From positions 1 through 37,317 of the forward strand of contig SMSL01000021.1 of assembly GCA_007859995.1 (NCBI GenBank): a stretch of DNA of 37,317 nucleotides, read 5' to 3'. Source of the DNA: Candidatus Brocadiaceae bacterium S225 (GTDB lineage Bacteria > Planctomycetota > Brocadiia > Brocadiales > Scalinduaceae). This document shows, in pieces, positions 14,312-21,938 of the stretch. Under the pieces are notes generated by a model that was given only the letters and a program-made list of their open reading frames with translations, was not told the DNA's origin and made no database searches. Each line of letters opens with the position of its first letter. The stretch's first letter is position 1. The position numbers were made by a program, and so were the translations under genes.

Positions 14312-15115
14312 ATGTATAGATCGCCAATCGCTTCAGGAAGTTTCTACCCCGGAAATAAAGAAGAGTTAGAGAGCACGCTTAAGACTCTTATGGGAGATTG
14401 TCCGCAAAGACAAAAAGCCCTGGGCGTAATCTCTCCTCATGCAGGATATCTGTATTCAGGTCGCGTAATGGGAAGTGTTTTTTCAAGGATTGAAGTGCCG
14501 GATACCGTTGTTATACTTGCGCCAAATCACACGGGACGCGGTACACCCTTCTCTGTCTGGCCGGAGGGGCCCTGGCGGACACCGCTCGGTGATACATCGA
14601 TAGACGAAGAGCTTGTTAATGAGATACTGAACAGGTGTGAACTGGTCGAGAAAGATAAGGCAGCTCATCAAAATGAACACTCCGCAGAAGTTATATTACC
14701 TTTCCTTCAATATAGTAATCCACAGGTTAAGATTGTTGTTATTGTTATCAGATCCGGCAATTTTGAGGATTTGAGTTTAGTTGGCAAATCTATTGGCGAT
14801 GTTATTAAGAAAACAAAGCCTGGCGCTCTTGTTGTCGCCTCATCTGATATGACCCACTACGAATCTCAACAGTCTGCCGGTAAGAAAGATAAATCAACCA
14901 TAGCAGAAATTGTTGCTTTAAGAGAGGAAGGGCTTTACAGAGTCGTTCGCGAACTGGACGTCAGTATGTGCGGCGTCAGTCCCGTAATTTCAATGATGGT
15001 TTGTTCAAAAGAGAGGGATGCCACAAAGGCAGAGTTAATCAAGTACGAAACCAGTGGAGATACTACCGGTGATTACAAACAAGTAGTAGGATATGCTGGA
15101 GTAATAGTAGAGTAA
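14312..15115 (+). CDS. amrB: AmmeMemoRadiSam system protein B (MEMO1 family)
   Basis: The 267-residue product is full length for the MEMO family, which has the fold of extradiol (LigB-type) dioxygenases. Visible signatures are the N-terminal YRSPIASGSFYPG, SPHAGYLYSG (H43), LAPNHTGRG, QNEHSAEVILPFLQ and SSDMTHYES, which supply the metal-site histidines. In many bacteria it occurs with an AMMECR1 protein and a radical SAM enzyme (AmmeMemoRadiSam). Neither partner is in this window, so they may be elsewhere. A good ribosome site AAAGGAG (14301-14307) supports ATG 14312. The biochemical role of bacterial members is unsettled. Confidence 0.93.
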   Translation: MYRSPIASGSFYPGNKEELESTLKTLMGDCPQRQKALGVISPHAGYLYSGRVMGSVFSRIEVPDTVVILAPNHTGRGTPFSVWPEGPWRTPLGDTSIDEELVNEILNRCELVEKDKAAHQNEHSAEVILPFLQYSNPQVKIVVIVIRSGNFEDLSLVGKSIGDVIKKTKPGALVVASSDMTHYESQQSAGKKDKSTIAEIVALREEGLYRVVRELDVSMCGVSPVISMMVCSKERDATKAELIKYETSGDTTGDYKQVVGYAGVIVE

Positions 15116-15118
15116 CAT

Positions 15119-15250
15119 ACGGGATACGAGTTGCGTGTTACGAGTTACAAGCTGCGTGCTACACGTTATGAGTTTGAGAAACATTAGTCTGGTTAATATA
15201 TTTTGTGCACATCTCGACGCTTAATAACCCGTAACCTGCAACCCGAAACA
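15119..15250. repeat. Imperfect inverted repeat in the amrB-glycosyltransferase gap
   Basis: GGGATACGAGTTGCGTGTTACG (in part, from 15120) is mirrored by CGTAACCTGCAACCCG (about 15228-15243). In between are further GTTACGAGTTAC and GCGTGCTACACGTTATGAG words. The pattern of repeated GTTAC/GTAAC and GTTGC/GCAAC words is a common type of low-complexity spacer. It may fold as a weak stem between the two transcription units. No gene. Confidence 0.4.
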
Positions 15251-15281
15251 TACAGTTTTTTTTGTAACCCCTTAGACCTCC

Positions 15282-15977
15282 ATGCATCACAAACCAAAAA
15301 TTTCTGTTATCATTCCTGCCCTGAACGAAGAAGAGTCTATCGGGCAGGTACTTAATGATATTCCCGGTGAAATAGTTGCAGAAGTTATCGTTGTAGACAA
15401 TGGCAGCAATGACAATACGGTTGCCGTGGCAAACAGCCTTGGAGCACGTGTTATACGTGAGCCGCTAAAAGGTTATGGTGCTGCCTGCCTCAAAGGGATT
15501 TCCATGCTTAAGCAAGATACTGATATTGTCGTGTTTCTTGATGCTGATTACAGCGACTATCCTCAGGATCTACATACCATTGTAGAACCAATATTAACCG
15601 GTAAGGCGGAAATGGTTATAGGCTCCCGAATGTCAGGTGCAAGAGAAAAAAGGGCACTTCTGCCTCAGGCGATTTTTGGAAATAAACTGGCGACATTCCT
15701 GATCCGGTTATTGTGGGGCTTCAAGTACACGGATCTGGGTCCATTCAGGGCAATTAAATACAAAGATCTGCTCGCCTTAAACATGCTGGACAAAAACTTT
15801 GGATGGACTGTTGAGATGCAGATTAAGGCATTGAAGAAAGGACTGAGGATACTGGAAGTGCCGGTAAGGTATCGAAAGCGAATTGGTAGATCAAAAATTA
15901 CCGGTACGTTTTCAGGGACAGTGCGTGCGGGTGTAAAAATCATTTATACCATCTTCAAGTATGGCTTTCTTAAATAA
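15282..15977 (+). CDS. Family 2 glycosyltransferase (dolichyl/polyprenyl-phosphate hexose synthase type)
   Basis: The 231-residue GT-A enzyme has the N-terminal ISVIIPALNEEESIGQVL, VIVVDNGSNDNT and the metal-binding DAD motif in VVFLDADYSDYP, then GSRMSGAREK, QAIFGNKLAT and a Trp-rich acceptor segment. This order is typical of the DPM1/DPG synthase-like group, which transfers hexose from nucleotide sugar to a polyprenyl phosphate, or of related two-gene glycosylation cassettes. No membrane helices follow, unlike GtrB or ArnC, so it works at the membrane surface. The ATG lacks a strong ribosome site. The next glycosyltransferase starts 2 nt after its stop. Confidence 0.88.
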   Translation: MHHKPKISVIIPALNEEESIGQVLNDIPGEIVAEVIVVDNGSNDNTVAVANSLGARVIREPLKGYGAACLKGISMLKQDTDIVVFLDADYSDYPQDLHTIVEPILTGKAEMVIGSRMSGAREKRALLPQAIFGNKLATFLIRLLWGFKYTDLGPFRAIKYKDLLALNMLDKNFGWTVEMQIKALKKGLRILEVPVRYRKRIGRSKITGTFSGTVRAGVKIIYTIFKYGFLK

Positions 15978-15979
15978 AA

Positions 15980-16654
15980 ATGCTAACAAAAGAGATTTCA
16001 ATAATAATACCCGCGCTTAATGAGGAAGGCACGATCAGTCAGTGCCTTGAGACCGTGGTAGATATTCCCGGTATTGAAGTTATCGTTGCTGATGGCGGCA
16101 GCACGGACAGTACAGTGGAGATAGTCGGACAACACAGGGATGTCAAAGTGGTTCCATCGGTAAAGGGGCGGAGCGTGCAGATGAACAAAGGAGCAGGATC
16201 GGCCAGTGGAGAGATTCTCCTTTTTCTTCATGCAGATTGTGTATTGTCAAGAGAGGCTGTTTTGAATGTTAGAAATGTATTTGGGAGCAGTTCATTTGTG
16301 GGTGGTGCATTCAAGATCAGGTTATTATCCGATAAATTCCTTTATCGGGCTATAGAGAAGGGTATAAATTTTCGCACAAAGATTTTTAAATTACCTTATG
16401 GGGACCAGGGACTGTTTGTGAAGAGATCTGTGTTTGACCAATTGGGTGGCTTCAGGGAAATGCCGAATTGTGAGGATTTGGATTTTATATGTCGTCTTAA
16501 AAAAAAGGGTGAAATTATCATACTTGATGAAAGAATCTCTTCTTCCATAAGAAGATGGGTAAATCATGGTGTCCTGAGAACATCTTTCAGGAATCAATCC
16601 TTACTGGTCTCTTATGTATTGGGCAGAAAGAACCTCGATCACCGCGATTCGTAG
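15980..16654 (+). CDS. TIGR04283-type glycosyltransferase (rSAM/selenodomain-associated transferase 2-like)
   Basis: The 224-residue family 2 glycosyltransferase shows EISIIIPALNEEGTISQCLE, VIVADGGSTDST, then GRSVQMNKGAGSASGEILLF, LHADC (metal site) and GGAFKI. The pair GRSVQMNKGA and YGDQGLFVKRSVFDQLGGF is diagnostic of the TIGR04283 group, some members of which act in arsenosugar synthesis. The substrate here is unknown. It forms a two-gene unit with the preceding transferase (2-nt gap), so both probably build the same glycan or glycolipid. A hairpin terminator candidate follows at 16668. Confidence 0.9.
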   Translation: MLTKEISIIIPALNEEGTISQCLETVVDIPGIEVIVADGGSTDSTVEIVGQHRDVKVVPSVKGRSVQMNKGAGSASGEILLFLHADCVLSREAVLNVRNVFGSSSFVGGAFKIRLLSDKFLYRAIEKGINFRTKIFKLPYGDQGLFVKRSVFDQLGGFREMPNCEDLDFICRLKKKGEIIILDERISSSIRRWVNHGVLRTSFRNQSLLVSYVLGRKNLDHRDS

Positions 16655-16667
16655 TGATATGGAGTGT

Positions 16668-16707
16668 AGTAACCGCCTGTCCGCCAGTCTGTTGGGCGGG
16701 TGTTACT
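16668..16707 (+). terminator. Hairpin, candidate terminator of the glycosyltransferase pair
   Basis: AGTAAC (16668-16673) pairs with GTTACT (16702-16707), and the inner CCGCC (16681-16685) pairs with GGCGG (16695-16699). Only a short GCTTTTAAA follows, so termination may be weak. The following 16708-17125 contains no recognisable gene on either strand, apart from low-complexity T-rich DNA. Confidence 0.4.
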
Positions 16708-17125
16708 GCTTTTAAACAGCATCAACACGGTTGATCCGCTCCATAATAGTTTTTGTATAGTTGCTGGATTTTGCTAAAAACTATGGAATCTGTTTTTATT
16801 GGATTTGATCAGCATGGCTGTACCCCCTTTCCGGCTAAGCTCTATCTAAAAACACCATCTTTGATTAATTCTTCATTTCTCTTTTTACTCCTTTCAGACT
16901 GGGCTTTCCAATAAGATTTTTCATTTTAAAGGATGTTGAATCCCTTTGGGCCATACATGCCAATCACAGCCTGCAGGGGGATGCGAGAGAGCGGATTGAG
17001 ATACAGTATTTATTTCTGACATTGAATATTTGTTATTAAAAAGATAGTGCTTTAAGTAAAGTTAAATCACCTTAAAAGTAAAAACATAATTACTGATTCT
17101 CTGGTCCATTTTCTTCAAAAATTAA

Positions 17126-17797
17126 TTATTCGTTTTGTTCCTTGATGGCATGTATGGCTGAGAGTAACGCCTGGCGTTCTAACACAGGCATTGATTTAAG
17201 TTTGGCAACCCATCTGTTTGACTTCTTCTTTATTCGTTCACGTTCTCGAAAACCATCGCCTAAATGACGATAGTCGTGTAATTCTGCAGGCACAGGATAG
17301 TTCATCCATACCCATTCAGTCGCTACCCCGTGATGGCAACCTGCTTTATAAGAATGACTATGCCACCCCTTTAAAGACTCGGTATATAGTTTTGATTCGT
17401 AACCGGAGATCATTACCATGCATGGCAGGGATTTTATCACTTCTAAAAGTTTGATGTGTTGTTCCCGGGTGTATTCATATTTGTATATCCGGGCATATTT
17501 CTTTCTTGTCTCTCGAAGATACGGAGGGTCGCAATATACCAATTCTTTACCTGTGAACTCATAGCTTCTTAGAAAATTAACTGCATCATCATGGATCAGT
17601 TCAAAATCTATTGTTTTCTTATCACTCCACATCTGTATTACGTCAGCGTCTATCTCTATGCCAATATTACGCTTTGCCGGATATTTATGACGCATCACTG
17701 CTCCACCACCTAAATGAGCTTCTATGTATGTCTCATGGGGAGGCATTAGATTAATCAGCTTATGATATACTCCACCTTTTCCGCCTGGATAATTCAT
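17126..17797 (-). CDS. Orphan D12-class adenine-N6 DNA methyltransferase (Dam-like)
   Basis: The protein is 223 residues from the chosen start. Residues 1-9 (MNYPGGKGG) are the family's N-terminal SAM loop, EAHLGGGAVM (26-35) is motif I, GIEIDAD is motif II and YCDPPY (DPPY at 90-93) is catalytic motif IV. This is the Dam/MboIIA-type class, methylating adenine in a short target. No restriction enzyme gene is adjacent, so it is probably a solitary or phage-derived methylase. The frame can be read 22 codons further upstream, but the D12 homology begins exactly at this ATG and a promoter overlaps the extension. No Shine-Dalgarno precedes either start, which favours leaderless translation. Confidence 0.88.
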   Translation of the reverse strand: MNYPGGKGGVYHKLINLMPPHETYIEAHLGGGAVMRHKYPAKRNIGIEIDADVIQMWSDKKTIDFELIHDDAVNFLRSYEFTGKELVYCDPPYLRETRKKYARIYKYEYTREQHIKLLEVIKSLPCMVMISGYESKLYTESLKGWHSHSYKAGCHHGVATEWVWMNYPVPAELHDYRHLGDGFRERERIKKKSNRWVAKLKSMPVLERQALLSAIHAIKEQNE

Positions 17798-17803
17798 ACA
17801 AGC

Positions 17804-17832
17804 AGTATCACCGAAAAAGAGGTAAATGTCAA
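17804..17832 (-). promoter_or_regulatory. Promoter positioned for a leaderless methylase mRNA
   Basis: On the - strand TTGACA (17827-17832) is separated by exactly 17 nt from GATACT (17804-17809). Six bases later comes the ATG at 17797. A transcript starting 6-7 nt after the -10 would begin at the A of the start codon, giving a leaderless mRNA. The -35 is a perfect match and the -10 keeps four of six consensus bases. Confidence 0.5.
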
Positions 17833-18045
17833 GGTTTTTCTTGCGTATATTAAAAAAGGTCAATCAGATCGGATTCAGTTTGAGGAAAGGGGTATCTTAT
17901 GAAGATAAAAATGATGGGTTCACCGAATATCTACACAGAAGGTACCTATGCAGATCAGAGAAATGGAGCAAATATATGCGCTGAGTACATGGTATTGTAG
18001 TGGTACTTTTGGTGGGAGCATTCCCATTTTATTGCATATAAAAGA

Positions 18046-18133
18046 GGTGGATTCACTTCGTTTAATCCACCCTACCTCGCACCATACGTTTGCTTATTTG
18101 TAAGGGTGGATTAAGGCCGGAGGCCGAATCCAC
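18046..18133. repeat. Pair of related short hairpins (GGTGGATT/AATCCACC)
   Basis: GGTGGATT (18046-18053) pairs with AATCCACC (18064-18071), and a second GGTGGATT (18105-18112) faces AATCCAC (18127-18133). The loops are TTCG-rich and GGCCGGAGGCC-like. GTGGATTA...AATCCACC elements of this kind are common short intergenic repeats in bacteria. The whole gap 17864-18344 shows no convincing gene. Short frames in 18090-18362 on both strands have no homology I recognise. Confidence 0.55.
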
Positions 18134-18344
18134 GTATTCATGGGTATCATACCTGATTTACAAAAAATTGGGAATGCTCCCCTTTTGGTCGAGTGGTAAG
18201 TGGGGTAAAGCTAATTCAATGGTTGCAAAGAAAAGGGCGTATGTGTCAAGTCGTTGTGAAGAGTTTCGATCCACTCTAAGCTGTTGTGACGGGAGTGAGT
18301 ATAACACGGTAGTGGCCGTTTCTCCTGCAGTTTTTTTCACTTTT

Positions 18345-19199
18345 TCAAGCAGGTTGATTTAGCCCGTCTCTAACCTGTTTCACATGATCATCAAACGTAG
18401 GGATTTCTTCCCGGAAGAAAAGCCCCTGATAAATAGGATCAGTGCTCTCTGCCAGCGATATAGCTCTTGAACGGTCCAGGGTATCATGTTCTTCGGGAAG
18501 CTTTGCCGCCACAGCATTCCAGCTATCGTACGTGACATCTTTGTTAAATACGACGCAGGGTGACAGGTCGTGGATAAAGGAAAAACCTTTATGCTGGATC
18601 GCCTTGGTAATGAGTTCAGACACCATATCACGTTCTCTGGAAAACGTTCTTGCCACAAAAGTGGCTCCGTATGCCAGTGCAAGGGTAGTGGGATTTAGCG
18701 GGCGTGCAATATTTCCGTATGGAGACGTGCCGCTCTTCATCCCCATTGGTGAAGTTGGAGATATCTGCCCTTTGGTCAGGCCGTAAATGCTGTTATCCAA
18801 TAATATGTAGGTAAGATTAAAATTGCTCCTCGAGGCATGGGGGAAATGACCTCCTCCTATTCCAACACCGTCTCCATCTCCACCAACGACTACAACGGTT
18901 AAATCCGGGTTGGCGATTTTAATTCCGGTAGCTATTGGAATTGCTCTGCCGTGCAACCCGTGTAATCCGAAGCCTTTAATAAAAAAGGGGAATCTGCCGG
19001 AGCAACCAATTCCGGAAACTACTACAAAGTCTTTAGGCGGGATTTTCAATCTTTCAGCTGCTTCATAGAGACCGTGAAGACCGGTAAAATGCCCGCATCC
19101 GGGGCACCATGTGGGAAGATTGTCTCTCCACTCTTTTGTTTTGGACGCCTTTGCTTTTTTTAATTCATCTAAAACGGTCTGTTTACTGAGAAAGCTCAC
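18345..19199 (-). CDS. korB: 2-oxoacid:ferredoxin oxidoreductase, beta subunit (first set)
   Basis: The 284-residue subunit binds thiamine diphosphate and the [4Fe-4S] cluster of a KorAB/PorAB-type enzyme. The four cluster cysteines expected from archaeal OFOR structures are all present: C32 and C35 in WCPGCGHF, C66 in SGIGCSGRFP, and C215 in LSPCVVFN. The TPP/Mg motif is GDGDGVGIGGGHFPHA followed by NSIYGLTKGQISPTSP. The substrate could be 2-oxoglutarate, pyruvate or another 2-oxoacid; sequence alone does not decide. GTG 19199 has GGAGACC a few bases upstream and overlaps the alpha-gamma gene by 17 nt, so the two are made together. It is the last gene of a four-gene redox operon. Confidence 0.93.
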   Translation of the reverse strand: MSFLSKQTVLDELKKAKASKTKEWRDNLPTWCPGCGHFTGLHGLYEAAERLKIPPKDFVVVSGIGCSGRFPFFIKGFGLHGLHGRAIPIATGIKIANPDLTVVVVGGDGDGVGIGGGHFPHASRSNFNLTYILLDNSIYGLTKGQISPTSPMGMKSGTSPYGNIARPLNPTTLALAYGATFVARTFSRERDMVSELITKAIQHKGFSFIHDLSPCVVFNKDVTYDSWNAVAAKLPEEHDTLDRSRAISLAESTDPIYQGLFFREEIPTFDDHVKQVRDGLNQPA

Positions 19200-20940
19200 T
19201 GTTGGTCTCCATAATCTTTTGGGCGATTTTTAAAGGGCTTACCGGGTTGACAGCAGGTATGTGTATCTCGATCGGTTTTATACCGTAGCGTGATTTTAAC
19301 AAAGCGGCATACTGTCCCTGGTAATTCATCTCCGGTATAATAATCTTCTTACATGAGTCAAAGAATTTCCGAAATGAATCTTCATGCTGTGGATGAATCA
19401 TAATGGATTTTATCAGTTTCGTCTTAACTCCCTGTTTTTTTGCTATTTCCATCCCTTCCAGGATTGAACCTATCGTCGATCCCCAACCGGCAATTCCGAT
19501 TTCTGCAGTTTCATCCCCGATGATATCTGCCGTAGGAAGGTCTGCCACCATAGAATCAAATTTGCGAAATCGTTTAGCCGTCATCATGCTGTGAACATCA
19601 GATTCGTAGTTGGGATTTCCTTTGGCTGAATGTTCCAGTCCGGTAGTAGAGTAGACAGCTCCAGGTTCTCCGGGAACGATAAGGGGAGAAACGCCATCGT
19701 CAGTAATTTGATAGCGCAGGAAATTTTTTAATTGTTCTGCTGTCGGTTTCTTTCTGGTACATCTATCCCGGTCAATATTTTCCTTGATCGTAACGGTTTC
19801 TGTACGCTGTCCCAGGAACAGGTCACTGAGAAAGATAACCGGCGTCTGGTATTTTTCGGCAATGTCAAAAGCCAGTTGAATGCCACTGTAGCACTCTTCA
19901 GTATCAGTGGGCGCCATTACCACCCTGGGAGAATCACCGGCGCCGCCATAAAGGGCAATATTAAGATCTCCCTGCTCCACTTTAGTGGGCAGCCCTGTAG
20001 AAGGGCCGCCACGTTGAACATTAACAATGACTGTCGGGATTTCAGTCATTACCGACAGGTTAATCATTTCACTCATCAGTGAAAGGCCGGGACCGGAAGT
20101 GGCAGTCATTGCGCGCTTTCCGGCAAACCATGCTCCCAATACCGCGCCGATAGCCGCAATTTCGTCCTCCATCTGGAGGGTCCACCCACCCAGCTTCGGC
20201 AATTCCTTTGCAGCGATCTCCATGATTTTTGTTGCCGGCGTAATGGGATATCCCGCAAAGAATTTCAAACCGCAATCTATTGCGCCTTTGGCAATCGCAT
20301 CGTTGCCGCTTGTCAGTTTCCTGGGTTTTGATCTCTTGTCAATCTCAAACTGGTTATTGAGAGGATAATTTTCCTTGAAATATTCATAACCTAAATGGAA
20401 GGCCTTAATATTTATCTCTACTATCCGCTCACCCTTTCGGGTGAATAAACCTTTTATCTGATCTACAAACATCTCAGGAGGCAATGAATAGAAGTAACAT
20501 ATTGCTCCCATCGCAACCAGGTTTTTCCCTTGATTTGTACCTGATGCTTCATTTGCCAGTTTCGTAATGGGCAGGCCATGTCCTTGTATTTCCGGTGTGA
20601 TATGTGACACCAGACTGTCTTCTTCCACTACATCACCGATCGTGCTGGTGTCATAAATTACATTACCTCGTTCCTTAACATCACGCAGGTCAATAATAGA
20701 TTCTTTACTCACCATCCCCACAAGCAGGTCTAGACCATCACCCATACTATAAAGCTTTGATGTTGAAAACCTGATTGTTGCGGAAGATTTACCAAGACCT
20801 CTAATTTCAGCACTGTAGATATTATTTACCATTACATGCAAACCTATTTTGGCGCATGCACCCGCTAAAATCTTTCCTGAAGCCACTATGCCGTCACCCG
20901 CTATTCCACAGAAGCGAATTGTGATTTCGGAATATTTCAT
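19183..20940 (-). CDS. korA: 2-oxoacid:ferredoxin oxidoreductase, fused gamma-alpha subunit (first set)
   Basis: The 585-residue protein joins the gamma domain (about 1-190, FCGIAGDGIVASGKILAGAC, with NNIYSAEIRGLGKSSATIR) to the alpha domain (about 205-585). The substrate/CoA motif YPITP sits at 231-235, and LQMEDEIAAIGAVLGAWFAG and TSGPGLSLMSEM shape the TPP site with KorB. This fusion is the standard two-subunit KorAB layout. I chose ATG 20940 because it overlaps the upstream stop as ATGA and follows GGTGG. An alternative GTG 9 nt upstream would add three residues. Electrons from oxoacid oxidation pass to ferredoxin, or in reverse fix CO2. The upstream flavoproteins suggest coupling to NAD(P)H. 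Confidence 0.93.
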   Translation of the reverse strand: MKYSEITIRFCGIAGDGIVASGKILAGACAKIGLHVMVNNIYSAEIRGLGKSSATIRFSTSKLYSMGDGLDLLVGMVSKESIIDLRDVKERGNVIYDTSTIGDVVEEDSLVSHITPEIQGHGLPITKLANEASGTNQGKNLVAMGAICYFYSLPPEMFVDQIKGLFTRKGERIVEINIKAFHLGYEYFKENYPLNNQFEIDKRSKPRKLTSGNDAIAKGAIDCGLKFFAGYPITPATKIMEIAAKELPKLGGWTLQMEDEIAAIGAVLGAWFAGKRAMTATSGPGLSLMSEMINLSVMTEIPTVIVNVQRGGPSTGLPTKVEQGDLNIALYGGAGDSPRVVMAPTDTEECYSGIQLAFDIAEKYQTPVIFLSDLFLGQRTETVTIKENIDRDRCTRKKPTAEQLKNFLRYQITDDGVSPLIVPGEPGAVYSTTGLEHSAKGNPNYESDVHSMMTAKRFRKFDSMVADLPTADIIGDETAEIGIAGWGSTIGSILEGMEIAKKQGVKTKLIKSIMIHPQHEDSFRKFFDSCKKIIIPEMNYQGQYAALLKSRYGIKPIEIHIPAVNPVSPLKIAQKIMETNSELSQ

Positions 20941-21938
20941 TTCCACCACCTTGCTTTCAGTGATTGTCCCATAAGATTGAAAACAATTGCTTCCTGAATT
21001 TTGTACTCCTCATGTTGCCCCAACATATTCTTACCGGCAATTTTCCCCTGTTCCAACGCGTTAGGCTGTCCAAAATTAATCCAGTAATCTTTAATGCCGG
21101 GATGATAAATCTCAACACAATCTCCGGCCCCGTAGATGTCTTTTTCAGATGTTTCCAGTTTTACGTTCACTAAAATACCCAGTTTTTTTTCTATGGCTGA
21201 ACCTTCTATACATGAGATATTTGGCTTATAATAATCCCAGGCAAAGACAATATCAGTCGTTAACATCTTTTGCTGTATTGTTTCGACCTTGTAACCGTAA
21301 TCAGACTCTTCTATAGAAACAATCTGGTCCTCTGTTATGATTTCTATTCCCTTCTCTTCCAGAAACTCATGCAATTCACCCTCAAAATCACGCTCATCCA
21401 GGGCAAATGTTGCCCGTTCGCCTTTAGTGATATAGGTAACCTGCTTTCCAAGGTTGCGCAACATACAGATCAAATCAAGGCAGCTTACGCCATCTCCAAA
21501 AACAATGCACTTCCGGATTTCAGGTAACTTTTCTTTTAATACCAGTGTATCGTATAGAGAATAATAGAAGTGGATGTGTTTCTTGTGTGGTTGTAACACA
21601 AGTCCCAGGCCGGGACTGCCGCCGGTAGCAATGAGGAGTTTATCGTAATGCACGACTTCGTTATGAAGGAGTTTAATCACTTTTTTCGAAGGTTCAATGG
21701 CTTTTACCCATGTACCTTTACGAAGTCTGATTCCCAACTCTTTCAACATGCTCATTGGGAAGAAAAATAATTCTTTTCTTCTTATGGAGTTACACAGAAA
21801 TTCCGATAACAAATAGCGCTTGTAGGGTAAAAACAATTCATCCCCGATAACCACAACTTCCGCATCCCTCTCCAGTTCCCTGATGGTTTTGGCGGCGGTA
21901 ATCCCTGCTACTCCTGCACCAATAATAACATGTTTCAT
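20937..21938 (-). CDS. FAD/NAD(P)-dependent oxidoreductase (rubredoxin/nitrite reductase-like flavoprotein)
   Basis: The 333-residue flavoprotein begins with the FAD dinucleotide motif IIGAGVAGITAAKTI, then LPYKRYLLSEFL and a central LLIATGGSPG. The NAD(P) region is degraded compared with the usual GxGxxG (VFGDGVSCLDLICMLRNLGK). The second FAD motif IYGAGDCVEIYHPG is followed by FGQPNALEQGKIAGKNMLGQ. No CxxxxC redox disulfide is present, so it belongs with ferredoxin/rubredoxin reductase-type proteins rather than disulfide reductases. It overlaps both neighbours by four bases (ATGA). I infer that it passes electrons between NAD(P)H or a flavin and the ferredoxin clusters of the operon's first gene product. 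Confidence 0.85.
   Translation of the reverse strand: MKHVIIGAGVAGITAAKTIRELERDAEVVVIGDELFLPYKRYLLSEFLCNSIRRKELFFFPMSMLKELGIRLRKGTWVKAIEPSKKVIKLLHNEVVHYDKLLIATGGSPGLGLVLQPHKKHIHFYYSLYDTLVLKEKLPEIRKCIVFGDGVSCLDLICMLRNLGKQVTYITKGERATFALDERDFEGELHEFLEEKGIEIITEDQIVSIEESDYGYKVETIQQKMLTTDIVFAWDYYKPNISCIEGSAIEKKLGILVNVKLETSEKDIYGAGDCVEIYHPGIKDYWINFGQPNALEQGKIAGKNMLGQHEEYKIQEAIVFNLMGQSLKARWWK

Noticed and set aside
17798..17863. Upstream 22-codon extension of the adenine methylase
   Set aside because: Overlaps a good -35/-10 pair and lies outside the D12 homology.
18158..18340. 60-codon frame on the - strand directly after korB
   Set aside because: GTG start 4 nt after the korB stop but no ribosome site, no recognisable family, and it lies in a repeat-bearing gap.
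18090..18362. 90-codon + strand frame
   Set aside because: Starts inside the GGTGGATT hairpin repeat, ends inside korB on the other strand, and has no protein-like motif.
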